Origin: Neopestalotiopsis rosae
Lineage: Eukaryota; Ascomycota; Sordariomycetes; Amphisphaeriales; Sporocadaceae
Direction: 5' to 3'
Length of the DNA: 64,000 nt
Assembly (NCBI GenBank): GCA_023078685.1
Contig: JALGAS010000008.1
Span: forward strand, 2,356,001-2,420,000
Positions 11,498 through 21,124 of the stretch are shown here, piece by piece; positions within the stretch are counted from its first letter, which is position 1; each line of letters opens with the position of its first letter. The translations under genes were made by a program, and so were the position numbers. Below the pieces are notes generated by a model. That model was not told the origin of the DNA, ran no database searches, and was given only the letters and a program-made list of their open reading frames with translations.

Positions 11498-13818
11498 ATG
11501 GATCGCCAATCTGCGTACTCCGTTTCTGTCTTTAGTTCTGCCACAGGGAACGAAGATACGAGACTGCAAATCCAGGAGCAGCTCGTCAACTTTATTCTCA
11601 GCTTCAGACTGGACAACAAATTCATCTACAGGCGAGTATTTCTCCTGATTATATGAGGCATATGCGCTTGACTAACAGAATAACAGAGATCAATTAAAAG
11701 ATAATGCGCTGCTCAAGAAGTTTTACTGCGATGTCGACATCGGCGACTTGATCAAGTATAACGATGAACTTGCGCACCGCATGGTCTCTGAGCCGGCGGA
11801 ACTCATACCACTAGTAAGAATTGTTTCGCAAGGGATCATATGGCAATCCTAACTCTACTACAGTTTGAAGCAGCTCTACGAAAATGCACACACCGCATTC
11901 TTTTTCCTCATGATCCCAAAGCCGTCATCCCTGAACATCAACTTCTTCTCCACTCGACCGCCGAGGATGTCTCTATACGCAACCTAGACTCCATGGCAAT
12001 TGCCAGACTGGTTAGAGTCCCTGGTATTGTCATTGGTGCTTCAGTCATGTCTTCCAAAGCGACCGAACTACACATTCAGTGCCGAAGCTGCATGCACAAC
12101 TCGGTAGTGCCTATCTTGGGCGGTTTCACAGGCGCTACCTTACCGAGACAATGTGGCCGTCAACGCGCTGCTGGCGATCCGGCCGAAAAATGCCCGCTAG
12201 ATCCTTATTTCGTGGTTCATGAGAAGTCAGTATTCGTGGATCAGCAGGTTATCAAACTTCAGGAAGCCCCCGATCAGGTCCCAGTGGGTGAACTGCCGCG
12301 CCACGTCCTCATTTCAGCCGATCGCTACCTCACAAACAGAGTCGTACCAGGCTCGAGGTGTACAGTCATGGGTATCTTCTCCATTTACCAAAACAAGGCT
12401 TCCAAGGGTTCTGGTGGAGGTGCTGTGGCTATTCGAACTCCTTACCTCCGTGCTGTTGGTATCCAGACCGATGTTGATTCAACAGCCAAGGGTCTTTCGA
12501 TCTTCAGCGAGGAAGAAGAGCAGGAATTCTTGGAACTTAGCCGGCGACCTGACCTGTACAATGCCATGGCCGATTCGATTGCACCGTCCATTTACGGTAG
12601 CCGAGATATCAAGAAAGCCATCCTCTGTCTACTATTAGGTGGCTCCAAGAAGATTCTCCCCGATGGGATGAAACTGAGAGGAGACATCAACGTGCTCATG
12701 CTGGGTGACCCTGGTACCGCTAAGTCTCAGCTGCTAAAGTTCGTGGAAAAGGCTGCCCCTATCTCCATCTACACATCCGGAAAGGGTTCATCTGCTGCCG
12801 GTTTGACGGCATCTGTGCAAAGAGACCACTCGACTCGAGAGTTCTATCTTGAGGGCGGTGCCATGGTATTGGCTGACGGTGGTGTTGTTTGTATCGATGA
12901 GTTCGATAAGATGCGTGACGAGGATCGTGTTGCTATTCACGAAGCTATGGAACAGCAAACAATTTCCATTGCCAAGGCGGGTATTACTACGATTCTGAAT
13001 GCAAGGACTTCGGTGCTTGCCGCCGCCAACCCCATTTTCGGTCGATACGACGACATGAAGACCCCTGGAGAAAACATCGACTTCCAAACGACAATCTTGT
13101 CCCGTTTCGATATGATCTTTATTGTCAAAGATGAACACTCGCGAGAGAAGGATGAGCGTATTGCCAAGCACGTCATGGGTATTCACATGGGTGGACGTGG
13201 TCTCGAAGAGCCTGTCGAGGGCGAGATCCCTGTTGAGAAGATGAAGCGATATCTCTCATACTGCAAATCGTAAGTTCAACGAAGGTTTCTCTTAACCGTC
13301 CAAATGCAGACGCTAACTTTTGCAGTCGATGCGCACCCCGTCTATCGCCCGAGGCAGCGGAGAAGCTGTCCTCGCACTTTGTGTCTATCCGGAAACAGGT
13401 TCATGCTTCTGAAATGGAGGCCAATACCCGCTCAAGTATTCCCATTACAGTCCGTCAGCTGGAAGCCATTGTCCGTATCACGGAGTCTTTGGCAAAACTC
13501 ACCTTGTCTCCCGTGGCTACAGAGCAACATGTTGATGAGGCCATTCGCCTGTTCTTGTGCTCTACCATGGATGCCGTCAACCAAGGCAGCAACCAGGGTA
13601 GCCGCGAGCTGAACGAAGAAGTCAACCGCGTTGAAGCTGAGCTCAAGAGACGTCTGCCCATTGGATGGAGCACAAGCTTGGCCACCCTTAGACGGGAGAT
13701 GGTTGAAGGCAAGGGATTCAGTGAACAGGCTCTCAACAGGGCTTTGATGATTCTCCAAAGGAGGGATACCATCATGTTCCGGAATCAAGGCGCGCAAGTG
13801 TACCGAAATGGTGCATAG
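11498..13818 (+). CDS. mcm5: Mcm5, subunit of the MCM2-7 replicative helicase
   Basis: One of six AAA+ subunits of the helicase loaded at origins in G1; it closes the Mcm2/5 gate. The exons are 11498-11631, 11687-11813, 11864-13269 and 13326-13818, giving 719 residues, the usual length. Visible motifs are a zinc-finger-like Cys set (about 160, 163, 184, 197), Walker A GDPGTAKS (368-375), Walker B CIDEFDKM (from 430) and the arginine finger SRFD (500-503). Intron 1 (11632-11686) appears to be GC-AG: the exon ends TACAG, the intron starts GCGAGT, and splicing at 11686 restores the conserved FIYRDQL. The only GT alternative would insert extra residues and place the acceptor 3 nt after the branch point. 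ACGCGT elements upstream suggest cell-cycle control. The gene converges on spc3, 300 bp away. Confidence 0.95.
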
Positions 13819-14118
13819 TCGTGGTAGAAAAGACCTCAGAGTAAAGAATAATGTCTCGGAAATGATGTGGGGTGTACGGAGTTTTGGGTTAGGATATCAT
13901 TTTCACATTGGCTATTAGAAGGGATGTGAGCCGGTCCCAACGTTCCTGGCTGGATTGTCTGCCTGGCAATAATTATGTTGATACCGCTTGTGCAATGAAA
14001 CAAGAAACAAAACTGTTCACGTTCTACATCATTGGGTTCGCGCTTGATATGAAATCTGATATGATGCTGTGCTTTGATTGGCCTGGCCATGTCTTGCTCT
14101 AAAGAAATTTGTATTCTC

Positions 14119-14989
14119 CTATACCTTCTTTTCCTCCTTCTTCTTGATAGCTGGCAGGCTAAAGGCCTTGCTCAGCCCACCGCTGACGGCCTTCCACAGA
14201 CCATAGTCCTGGCCCTGGTTCCAGGTCAAGAAGCCGACCCAGGGCTGTACGTTGTAGTGGACCTTGAGGACGACGTCGTCGGTCTCGGCGATCTTGCCGC
14301 TGGGGTGGGTGATCTGGTACTTTGGCTTCTGGTTCTTGAGCTGGAGCAGGCCGCGGCTCTTGTCGACGGGCTTGCCGGCGGCGCTCTTGCGCAGCTTCTT
14401 GAGGGTGGCGGGGCCAATGTTGGCCAGGTGGTCCGACGAGGGGCTCGTGATGATGGTGTCCCAGATGACGGCGCTGTTGGTCTGGTTCTTCTTGGGGGAC
14501 GTCCACTCGGCCGTCACGTAGACGAAGAGCTGCTTGGTGTTCCAGGTGAAGAGCGACGAGAGGTCCGCGTCGAGCGAGAACTTGATGATGGCGTACTCCT
14601 CCTTCTTGGTCGAGTAGTAGTGCGGTCGTCCCTTGACTCTATAGGGAAGGAACGGTCAAAGTTAGTAAAGTGTCAATTGAACAGACGAAAGAAAAGAAAC
14701 ACCGGGCAGATTACATGCCGTCGCGATTCGCCTGCAGACTACTGCTGGAGTGCCAGTACGGAAGTAGATGCGAGCGACGACAGAGAGGGAATCCCTAAAG
14801 ACAACATCGCAACAGGGTGATAGGGAGGATTGGGAGGAAAACATACACCTGCACATTTGTTGTCTTGATATCGGCGCTCGGCGTCCTGGGCACGGTAAAG
14901 TCGGAGGCGGCAATAATGGCGGCTACCACGAATGCCACGGTCGTGAAGAAGCCGAAGACATTCTGGAGGCGCGTAAGAGAGTTGTACAT
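14119..14989 (-). CDS. spc3: Spc3, signal peptidase complex subunit 3
   Basis: The essential glycosylated accessory subunit (SPC22/23 homologue) of the ER signal peptidase. The exons are 14989-14847 and 14638-14119 (220 residues). The N-terminus (MYNSLTRLQNVFGFFTTVAF) leads into one membrane anchor at about residues 12-30, and the luminal domain follows. The donor GTATGT at 14846 joins NVQV to VKGRPHYYS, the expected family sequence. LFTWNTKQLFVYVTAEW and VHYNVQPWVGFL are luminal signatures. The tail is Lys/Glu-rich. The 208-bp intron is the longest in the window; it has ACTAAC about 20 nt before the acceptor and no in-frame cassette exon that would fit both phases. Confidence 0.9.
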
Positions 14990-15963
14990 GACTGTGACGG
15001 TTATGCGCTTCTCTCCCCTCTCAATTCAGCTGTTCAATGGCGATCTTCTTTCGTGTCGCGGATTATGTGAGAGTCGTTTGCGGATGCTATGGTTTTGTCT
15101 GTCTCAAATCGGCAAATGAAGAAAAGGTTACATGTGCCGATTCATCGCTGTTTTTTATAAATTGGTGCTGCGGCGAGGGAAGTAATCGTGTAAGTGATGG
15201 TAAGGCCACCTTTGACCTTTCAGGGAGCCGCTGGCAATAGCTAAGAAGCTACATACCTTGCAGCCTCGCGGTTCTGGAGCCCCACTAAGCGACCTAGAGG
15301 TCCATGTTATCAAAGTACCTGGCCCCATTGGAGAACAATTATTATACTGACCATATCGCAGCACCTAAACGTTGTAGTCTGCAGTTTTCTACACAGAGAA
15401 AATCAGTGGGACTTTATTTTATCTAATTCAAGGTGTTTCCCCTGACCAGGAAAAGAGTTCTCGGCCAGCTGCTTACTTTGCTGTTCGAATTATAAGTAGC
15501 TGCTTCTTCTCAGTCAGTCGAGTGGGGATCTATCAAAGTCCCACTGCCACTAACACTTACAAGAAATCCAAATATAAAATATATGGAATCTTGGAGGACC
15601 ACAAACGAAGTTTACATTACACTTTCTGCATTTACTCGTATTGTCTTCAGCGTAATATGATCCAGTTATTCCTGTCCAAGTATATAGGGTGATCAGTGGT
15701 TCAAGATATGTTCCAACAAAGCTTTTTGAGTTGTCAACTTGGACCTGGAAATGATGAACGAAACTCACATGGGAGTATATATTGAGTTGGAAGATACAAA
15801 GACAAGGTGAAAGGAAGACTGTTCATGGATTTTTGATGACGAGGCGTCTTGCTTTGTATAATATTGATACAAAAACAGACAGTATTGCGATGAACAGTCG
15901 AAGAGCAACTCTACCTGAGCTGTTTAACTGCCACTTTGCTGGCTCTCGTCCCTTGCCAAATTT

Positions 15964-16329
15964 TCACGTACGATTCTTACAATAGTGAATTTGTTTTGGG
16001 CCGAACACTACATAGCGAATACCATGGTTGCCCTTGATCCGCGACACTCCGGTAAAGTCCTCAAAGGGATGCATGTGGTACTTTGCATAATACCGCGCAA
16101 CCCGGGGCCCAACGCACAAGACGTGCGTAGAAATGCGGCCGCACTCCTCCGTATGCGGGCTGAAGCACCAGCACACCATGTTACAAAAGAAGGAAAATTC
16201 CCCTCTGTAGACAAGCAATACTCCGGCCAGCTCAGAATTGTCAGAATTTAGCGCTCGCAACGGCTCAGTTCATGGGTATACCTGGCTTGCCCGGGCGCCT
16301 TCGTTGATGTGGTGTGTGGAGACGGTCAT
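15964..16329 (-). CDS. possible small cysteine-containing protein (weak model)
   Basis: Two exons, 16329-16282 and 16230-15964, join in frame across a 51-bp intron with a GTATAC donor and a GAG acceptor. They give 104 residues from MTVSTHHINEGARASQ to a stop after HYCKNRT. The second exon has six Cys, four of them in a 15-residue stretch around FFCNMVCWCFS and TEECGR, then a basic Tyr/His-rich part. No signal peptide or family is recognised. Support is limited to one open frame, usable splice sites and non-random composition, so this could equally be chance or a decayed gene. Confidence 0.25.
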
Positions 16330-16826
16330 GACATGGGTTGTAAGTCGCCGTTATGCTGAACTAGACCCTGGATCTTGGATACTGGTGACTGGATCTTGAA
16401 GGCCCCTACAAGTAGCACGTTAATAGACATACTGTAGACCAGGATGAAAAGCCTTGAAGCTGCATTAAAAAAGAAAACAAACAAATAGTCTATCAACCAG
16501 GCATGAACTAGTTAATTCAACCTTGTACATACGCGCCACACACGAAAAGTCGAAAGCCGAAACCGAATATATTTGCTGTGCCGCATGAAAACATTAGTTT
16601 CAAGAGACTAAGAAGCGACTTGTTGGTCTTCTCTGAGTTGTTCGCATTAGTTGTTCGCATTTCGATCATAAGATTTTAATATTCACAGTAGCGAGACGTC
16701 AGCACAGGGATCGGGAATGGGTCGTGTTATTGGACTCGGGTGACGATCGCCAACAGCGCTTAATGTTGGTTCTGGGATCAACTACCTGCCAAACACACTT
16801 GGCATTAAAATCCCAATTCATTGAAG

Positions 16827-16862
16827 TTCCTATGGAAAACAGAACTCCTGTTTTCATAGGAA
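16827..16862. repeat. inverted repeat 22 bp before the monooxygenase ATG
   Basis: The left arm at 16827-16842 and right arm at 16848-16862 pair over 15 bp with one bulged G (around 16834) and a 5-nt loop. The arms read TTCCTATGGAAAACAG and CTGTTTTCATAGGAA. In DNA this is a palindromic site suited to a dimeric regulator; in RNA it would form a strong hairpin in the 5' leader just ahead of the start codon. Which applies, if either, is unknown. Confidence 0.7.
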
Positions 16863-16884
16863 AACCTGTTGAAATCCGCCCATT

Positions 16885-18819
16885 ATGCATATTCCAGCCA
16901 AAGTTGACGTTCTCATTATTGGCGCTGGGCCAGTTGGCCTAATCACAGCGATCGGTCTTGAGCAACAGGGCGTAGAGACTTTCATTGCCGGTATGCCTTT
17001 ATGAACACTCAGATTCGAAACTATTTGATTGACGACGATGTATAGAAAAGCGGGAGCGCGATGAACAAGCCACCTATGGTCGGGCCTGCACGCTATACCC
17101 AAGATCTCTAGAACTGCTTGAGCAAGTCGACCTGACCAGACCCATGATACAAGAGGGCTTTGTCGGCCGTAGCAGCGTCAACTATTCCAATGGAAAGCGA
17201 GTCAATGAGCGAGGGTGGAATGCCATGTTTCAGCACTTCAAGTCGAGTTTTCACGACTATGCTCTCAACATTCGACAGAGGTACTCGGAGGACATCTTTC
17301 GCAACGTCTTGCTGAGTCGCGGCAAGGAGGTAGGCTACGGTTGGAAACTGTCGAGCTTTTCCATTGATACGTCCCTGGGTGATGGTTACAATGTATCGGC
17401 TGTACTGGAGCATGCAACCTTGGGTGAATCCCATGTCCGTAGGTATGTGTCCCTTTCCCTTTTCCCGTCTCGCTCTGGGAGCATGAAAATCAAAAGCGCC
17501 ACGCATCCTCGTCGGACAAGACTAACCATGGACTAGCAAATACATTGTCGGCGCCGACGGGGGCGCTTCCGCGGTGCGGCGTCTCGCCGACATCCAGGAG
17601 GAAGTGGACTCGACCACGTATCAACTCATCCGCATCGACGGCAAGATAACGACCGACATGCCCGGCGCCGCCCTCGGCTTCGCCGCCGTCGAGACGCCGC
17701 ACCACGGCAACGTCCTGTGGGTCAAGCTCAACGGGGACGCGCACCGTATCGGCTACGCCCTCACCCCGAGGCTGCTCGCCAAGTACCCAGATGGGCTCAC
17801 CCAAGAGGACGCCGTAGCCGAGGCCACGGAGGGCATGAAGCCCTTCAAGCTGAGCGTGGAACGGCTTGACTGGTGGACTCAGTACAAGTAAGAACAATAT
17901 TATTGCCCATGACCCCTAAACAATAGACGTTTCTCTGCAGCAAAAAGCGCTAACAGGTCCGCCCCTTGAAAGAATCAAACAAAAAGTGGCAAAGCAGTTG
18001 CAAAAGGACGAATTCATTCTGCTCGCCGGCGACGCTGCCCACACGCACTCGTCCAGCTTCGCGCAGGGCATGAACACGGGCATCCACGACGCGACGAACC
18101 TGATCTGGAAGCTCGCCGGCTCCGTCAAGGGGTGGTACCAGCCTTCGGTGCTCGCCACCTACGACCGGGAGCGGCACGCCGCCGCCAAGAAACTCATCGA
18201 CATTGACCGCAACGCCGCCGCCGCCATCTCCGGCGTGATCCCCGCCCAGTACGCGAGCCTGAACAAGACCCCCGACGAGGTCCTCGGCATGATCATGGCG
18301 GAGAACATTGGCTTCAATGACGGCCTGGGTATCTCGTACGGCAGGTCCGTCTTGAATCAGCCTCCGGCGGAAACAACCCTTCCTGGTGGCGCGCGTGCCC
18401 ACGACGCCCTTCTCAACACTCCCGGGACCAGGATTCCCCTGAGATTCTATGACGCACTGCTTCAAGATCAAGCTCGCGGCCTCTGGAATATTGTCATCTT
18501 TGCGGGAAACCCAGCCATAACGTCGGAAAGATTCAGGATAGCCGCAGACTCGCTGGCAAAAGTTGTCCAACGCCGACCTGCCATGTTCCGTGCCGTGACC
18601 ATCATCAAGGGCGATACAGGAAGTGCTTGGGCAGCCTTGGGTGGACCTGCTTGGGGACAGTTCTATCTGGATCTTGAGGGCAAGACACATTCCGAGTATG
18701 GTGTAGATCCGTCTCTGGGTGCTATAGCGATTATCCGCCCAGATCATATCCTTGGCTACGCAGCAGGCCTTGACTCCGTCAGCGATATCGCCATCTACTT
18801 TGACGGCTTTATTATGTAA
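16885..18819 (+). CDS. FAD-dependent aromatic monooxygenase (phenol 2-monooxygenase-like)
   Basis: A class A flavoprotein hydroxylase expected to use NAD(P)H and O2 to hydroxylate a phenolic substrate. The exons are 16885-16990, 17046-17442, 17537-17887 and 17973-18819, giving 566 residues. Motifs: VLIIGAGPVG (FAD Rossmann, from residue 9), YIVGADGG (the DG motif) and LLAGDAAHTHS (the GD motif, Asp at about 305), followed by the thioredoxin-like C-terminal domain of the phenol hydroxylase family. The last intron ends at an unusual GAAAG acceptor (17972), about 20 nt after a CTAAC branch point; a nearer CTGCAG is out of phase. No signal peptide is present, so it is probably cytosolic. Its substrate is unknown, no biosynthetic cluster surrounds it, and a role in aromatic catabolism is an inference. 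Confidence 0.88.
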
Positions 18820-19326
18820 CGATCTAACTATGTGGTGAGGGGATCTTGAGACTGTGTACTCGGACCCGGTCTGAGAAGTTATACTTACAAACGAATGGGG
18901 ATTCCCCTTTTTGGCCATTTACTAGTTCATGAATTATCTCATTTGCAATGAAATGCTGCCGGTAGTCTCACCACACTGCATTGAAAACACGGGTCACCAT
19001 ATGACTAGAATTGTTGGTGGAGTTTCAAGGCTCCTCTGCATTAGAACCAGCGTCCTTCGACGATGTATCTTGCCAGCATCCTTGCTCGCTTTGAGACCTA
19101 AATCAGACCCTTGCTTTGCCTTCCCGTTCTCTCGAGCATCAAGGTCAGTCTCCTGCCGCAAATTCCGGCGCTGGTCGGCATGACCTGGGTCTTCTGCTCG
19201 TAGCAGTCTCTCTCCATCTTTACCGTACAAGGTTGATAAAGCTTATAGCTGAGCGTATGGGCTTCTGCAGGTGCCTCTAGTCCATCATATGGGCGGCCTT
19301 CTATGCTGGATTGGCTAGCATGACTC
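18820..19326. other. convergent 3' spacer (monooxygenase / pom34)
   Basis: 507 bp between two converging stops. It should hold both 3' untranslated regions. No gene, repeat or RNA feature is recognised. Confidence 0.5.
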
Positions 19327-20257
19327 TCAGCTTGCCCAGGCATTACCAGAGCTCCGTCTACCTCGCTCATATAGCCATTTATTGTTGAGCGAAACACTGC
19401 TTCTCTTGCCGTTGATAGGACTAGGGCTCGGGCTGTCTGGGGGAGCACCGCCAAAGATTGATGTGCTTGCTCCGAAATTTGTGCTTGCTCCAAAGTTTGT
19501 ACTCGCTCCGAAGTTGGTGCTTGCGCCAAAGCTCTTCGCAAAGGGACTTGGCGATCCCATTGATCCTATTGATGATCGTCTGGCACCGTTCATGGCCTTT
19601 TGGATGAGATGGCTTCCCGACGGAGACCAGGTTGAGTCCTTGCCGCTAAAGCCACCGCTGTTGCCTTCGGTAGGACTGCGATACGCCGACGGGCTGTCTA
19701 GGCCTGAGAAACTCCTCTTGCCAGTTGAGCCCGACAAGGATGGGGTTCGAGAGTAGCGCGGAGGCGTGCTATAGACGGAGCCCGGCGTGGGAGGTGCCGA
19801 AGAAGGCCCAAGACCTAGTAGCTTCCGTTGACCAGGAGTCAAGGGTATATCGGATAGATCGTCCTTTGGTCGGGCAAGTGGCAGTAGAGCGACGCCAATA
19901 TTGAAAAGAGGTACCAAGACAAAGATTTTGTGAAGCCATCCGATGAAATTGGCAAATCCACCATCCGGTCTGGCGCAAGTTAGCAAAGGCAGACTTTAGT
20001 TTCTGACGAATACGGCGCTTGACTCACGCGATGGGAAAGTATCTGTGGAGGATTGCGACGAAAGCGGTGGCGGCTGAAATGGCGGCGACATTCCAGGCAA
20101 TTTTCTTCACGTTCTTGTCGCTAAAGGTGCTGGCATTCTGTCTCCTAATGATCTCTTGAAGTCGAGGGTGTTTCCAGTTGCCGGGGCTATCTGAAGCTGG
20201 AGATTCTGCAGCTTTGGTAGGTGTGGAAAAAGTCTTCTGCAGTGTTGAGGAAGACAT
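19327..20257 (-). CDS. pom34: POM34-like membrane nucleoporin
   Basis: A small integral nucleoporin that helps anchor the nuclear pore in the pore membrane with Ndc1 and Pom152. The exons are 20257-20028 and 19969-19327 (58-bp intron, 290 residues). The N-terminal part has [19 protein letters not shown], then two hydrophobic segments (about residues 52-72 and 85-105). [20 protein letters not shown] is the conserved fungal POM34 box. The C-terminal half is Ser/Gly/Pro-rich and contains four tandem copies of a GAST-NFG unit (bases 19463-19534), giving FG dipeptides in the nucleoplasm/cytoplasm-facing tail. Family assignment rests on the box and topology rather than strong overall conservation. 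Confidence 0.8.
19463..19534 (-). repeat. 4 x 18-bp tandem repeat coding FG-type units in pom34
   Basis: Four adjacent 18-bp units (19463-19480, 19481-19498, 19499-19516, 19517-19534) with a few differences each encode NFGAST-like hexapeptides on the minus strand. The repeat is in frame, so copy-number change would add or remove FG dipeptides without breaking the gene. Confidence 0.85.
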
Positions 20258-21124
20258 GGTTGATAATTTGCGTGGGCAAGCTCAGAACACTGAGCCGCCT
20301 GATGGGTTGCTGTCTTGCGAACGGTACGGTTATTGACAGTGTTGACTTGCCAACTTGCCCTTGGAAATCGCGGCTGCAATGACAGAACTGGGACGGATGA
20401 GAATTCGACGGCAGTTGATATTCAGAGTGGCTGCTGTACCTGTTGGGTTAGTATTTGCTGTATGTTAGTAGAAGATTGCGCATCAAAGGCGCGTCGCCGT
20501 TGCGCTGGACGTTCTGTGATTGTCGCCGCGGAGAATGAATGAATGTTGTTTTCCTTCCTTCCTAACTGGAGACGGTCGCAAAAACAATCACCGACGACAA
20601 CGGGCAAGACTAGAGGAGCACCTGGGCAGCACTGGCAGGGGTCAAGGTTGAGCACGGGCCACAAAGTACAAGTGAAAGTGAAGTGGGCGTGCAGTTCCGC
20701 TCACAAGCAGTTTGGTACTGTACACTCTCAGTGGGCAAGCTGCAGGCTTGGCACTGGCTGTTGGTTGAAACTTGGGGTGACCTCAGTGGGGGCTGGATTG
20801 GAATGTCGCGGAAACAGTACCTAATAATTAGCTTAGTACGCCCGATGTCCCGTCGCCCACGACCCCAAAAACCGCATCACCCAAACTGCCCTGGACCCCA
20901 CTTAGATCCCGCCTTCCGTAGGCCAACTGTATTGTCAAAGTAAGCTGCCCTCATCACACTCTGGCGTTCCATTTCCGTTCCGAGGTCACCTTCTTTCTCC
21001 TCTGCTCACTTATAAAGCACATGGCCGATTCGGATTCGACGGCTTGACTTTTGTTTGATTAAATCACCATACTTTTTGTACTTCTCTCACTTGCTTCACG
21101 CCAGCCGGCAAACCTCATCTCACC
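20258..21124. promoter_or_regulatory. divergent spacer pom34 / adenylate-forming-like gene
   Basis: 867 bp between two divergent starts. The right end (about 20940-21124) is pyrimidine-rich, typical of a fungal 5' leader. No gene is recognised, and the open frames present overlap on opposite strands and look random. Confidence 0.45.

Larger units (their letters stand above)
14990..16884. promoter_or_regulatory. divergent spacer between spc3 and the FAD monooxygenase
   Basis: This 1.9 kb stretch separates two divergent genes. It contains a possible small gene on the minus strand (15964-16329, separate entry) and a strong inverted repeat at 16827-16862 just before the monooxygenase start. The rest shows only short frames without recognisable products, plus AT-rich segments near 15560-15900 and 16440-16690. 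Confidence 0.45.

Noticed and set aside
17950..18918. 322-codon minus-strand frame over the monooxygenase
   Set aside because: Antisense shadow of the GC-rich coding exon. The sense frame has the GD motif and the family C-terminal domain.
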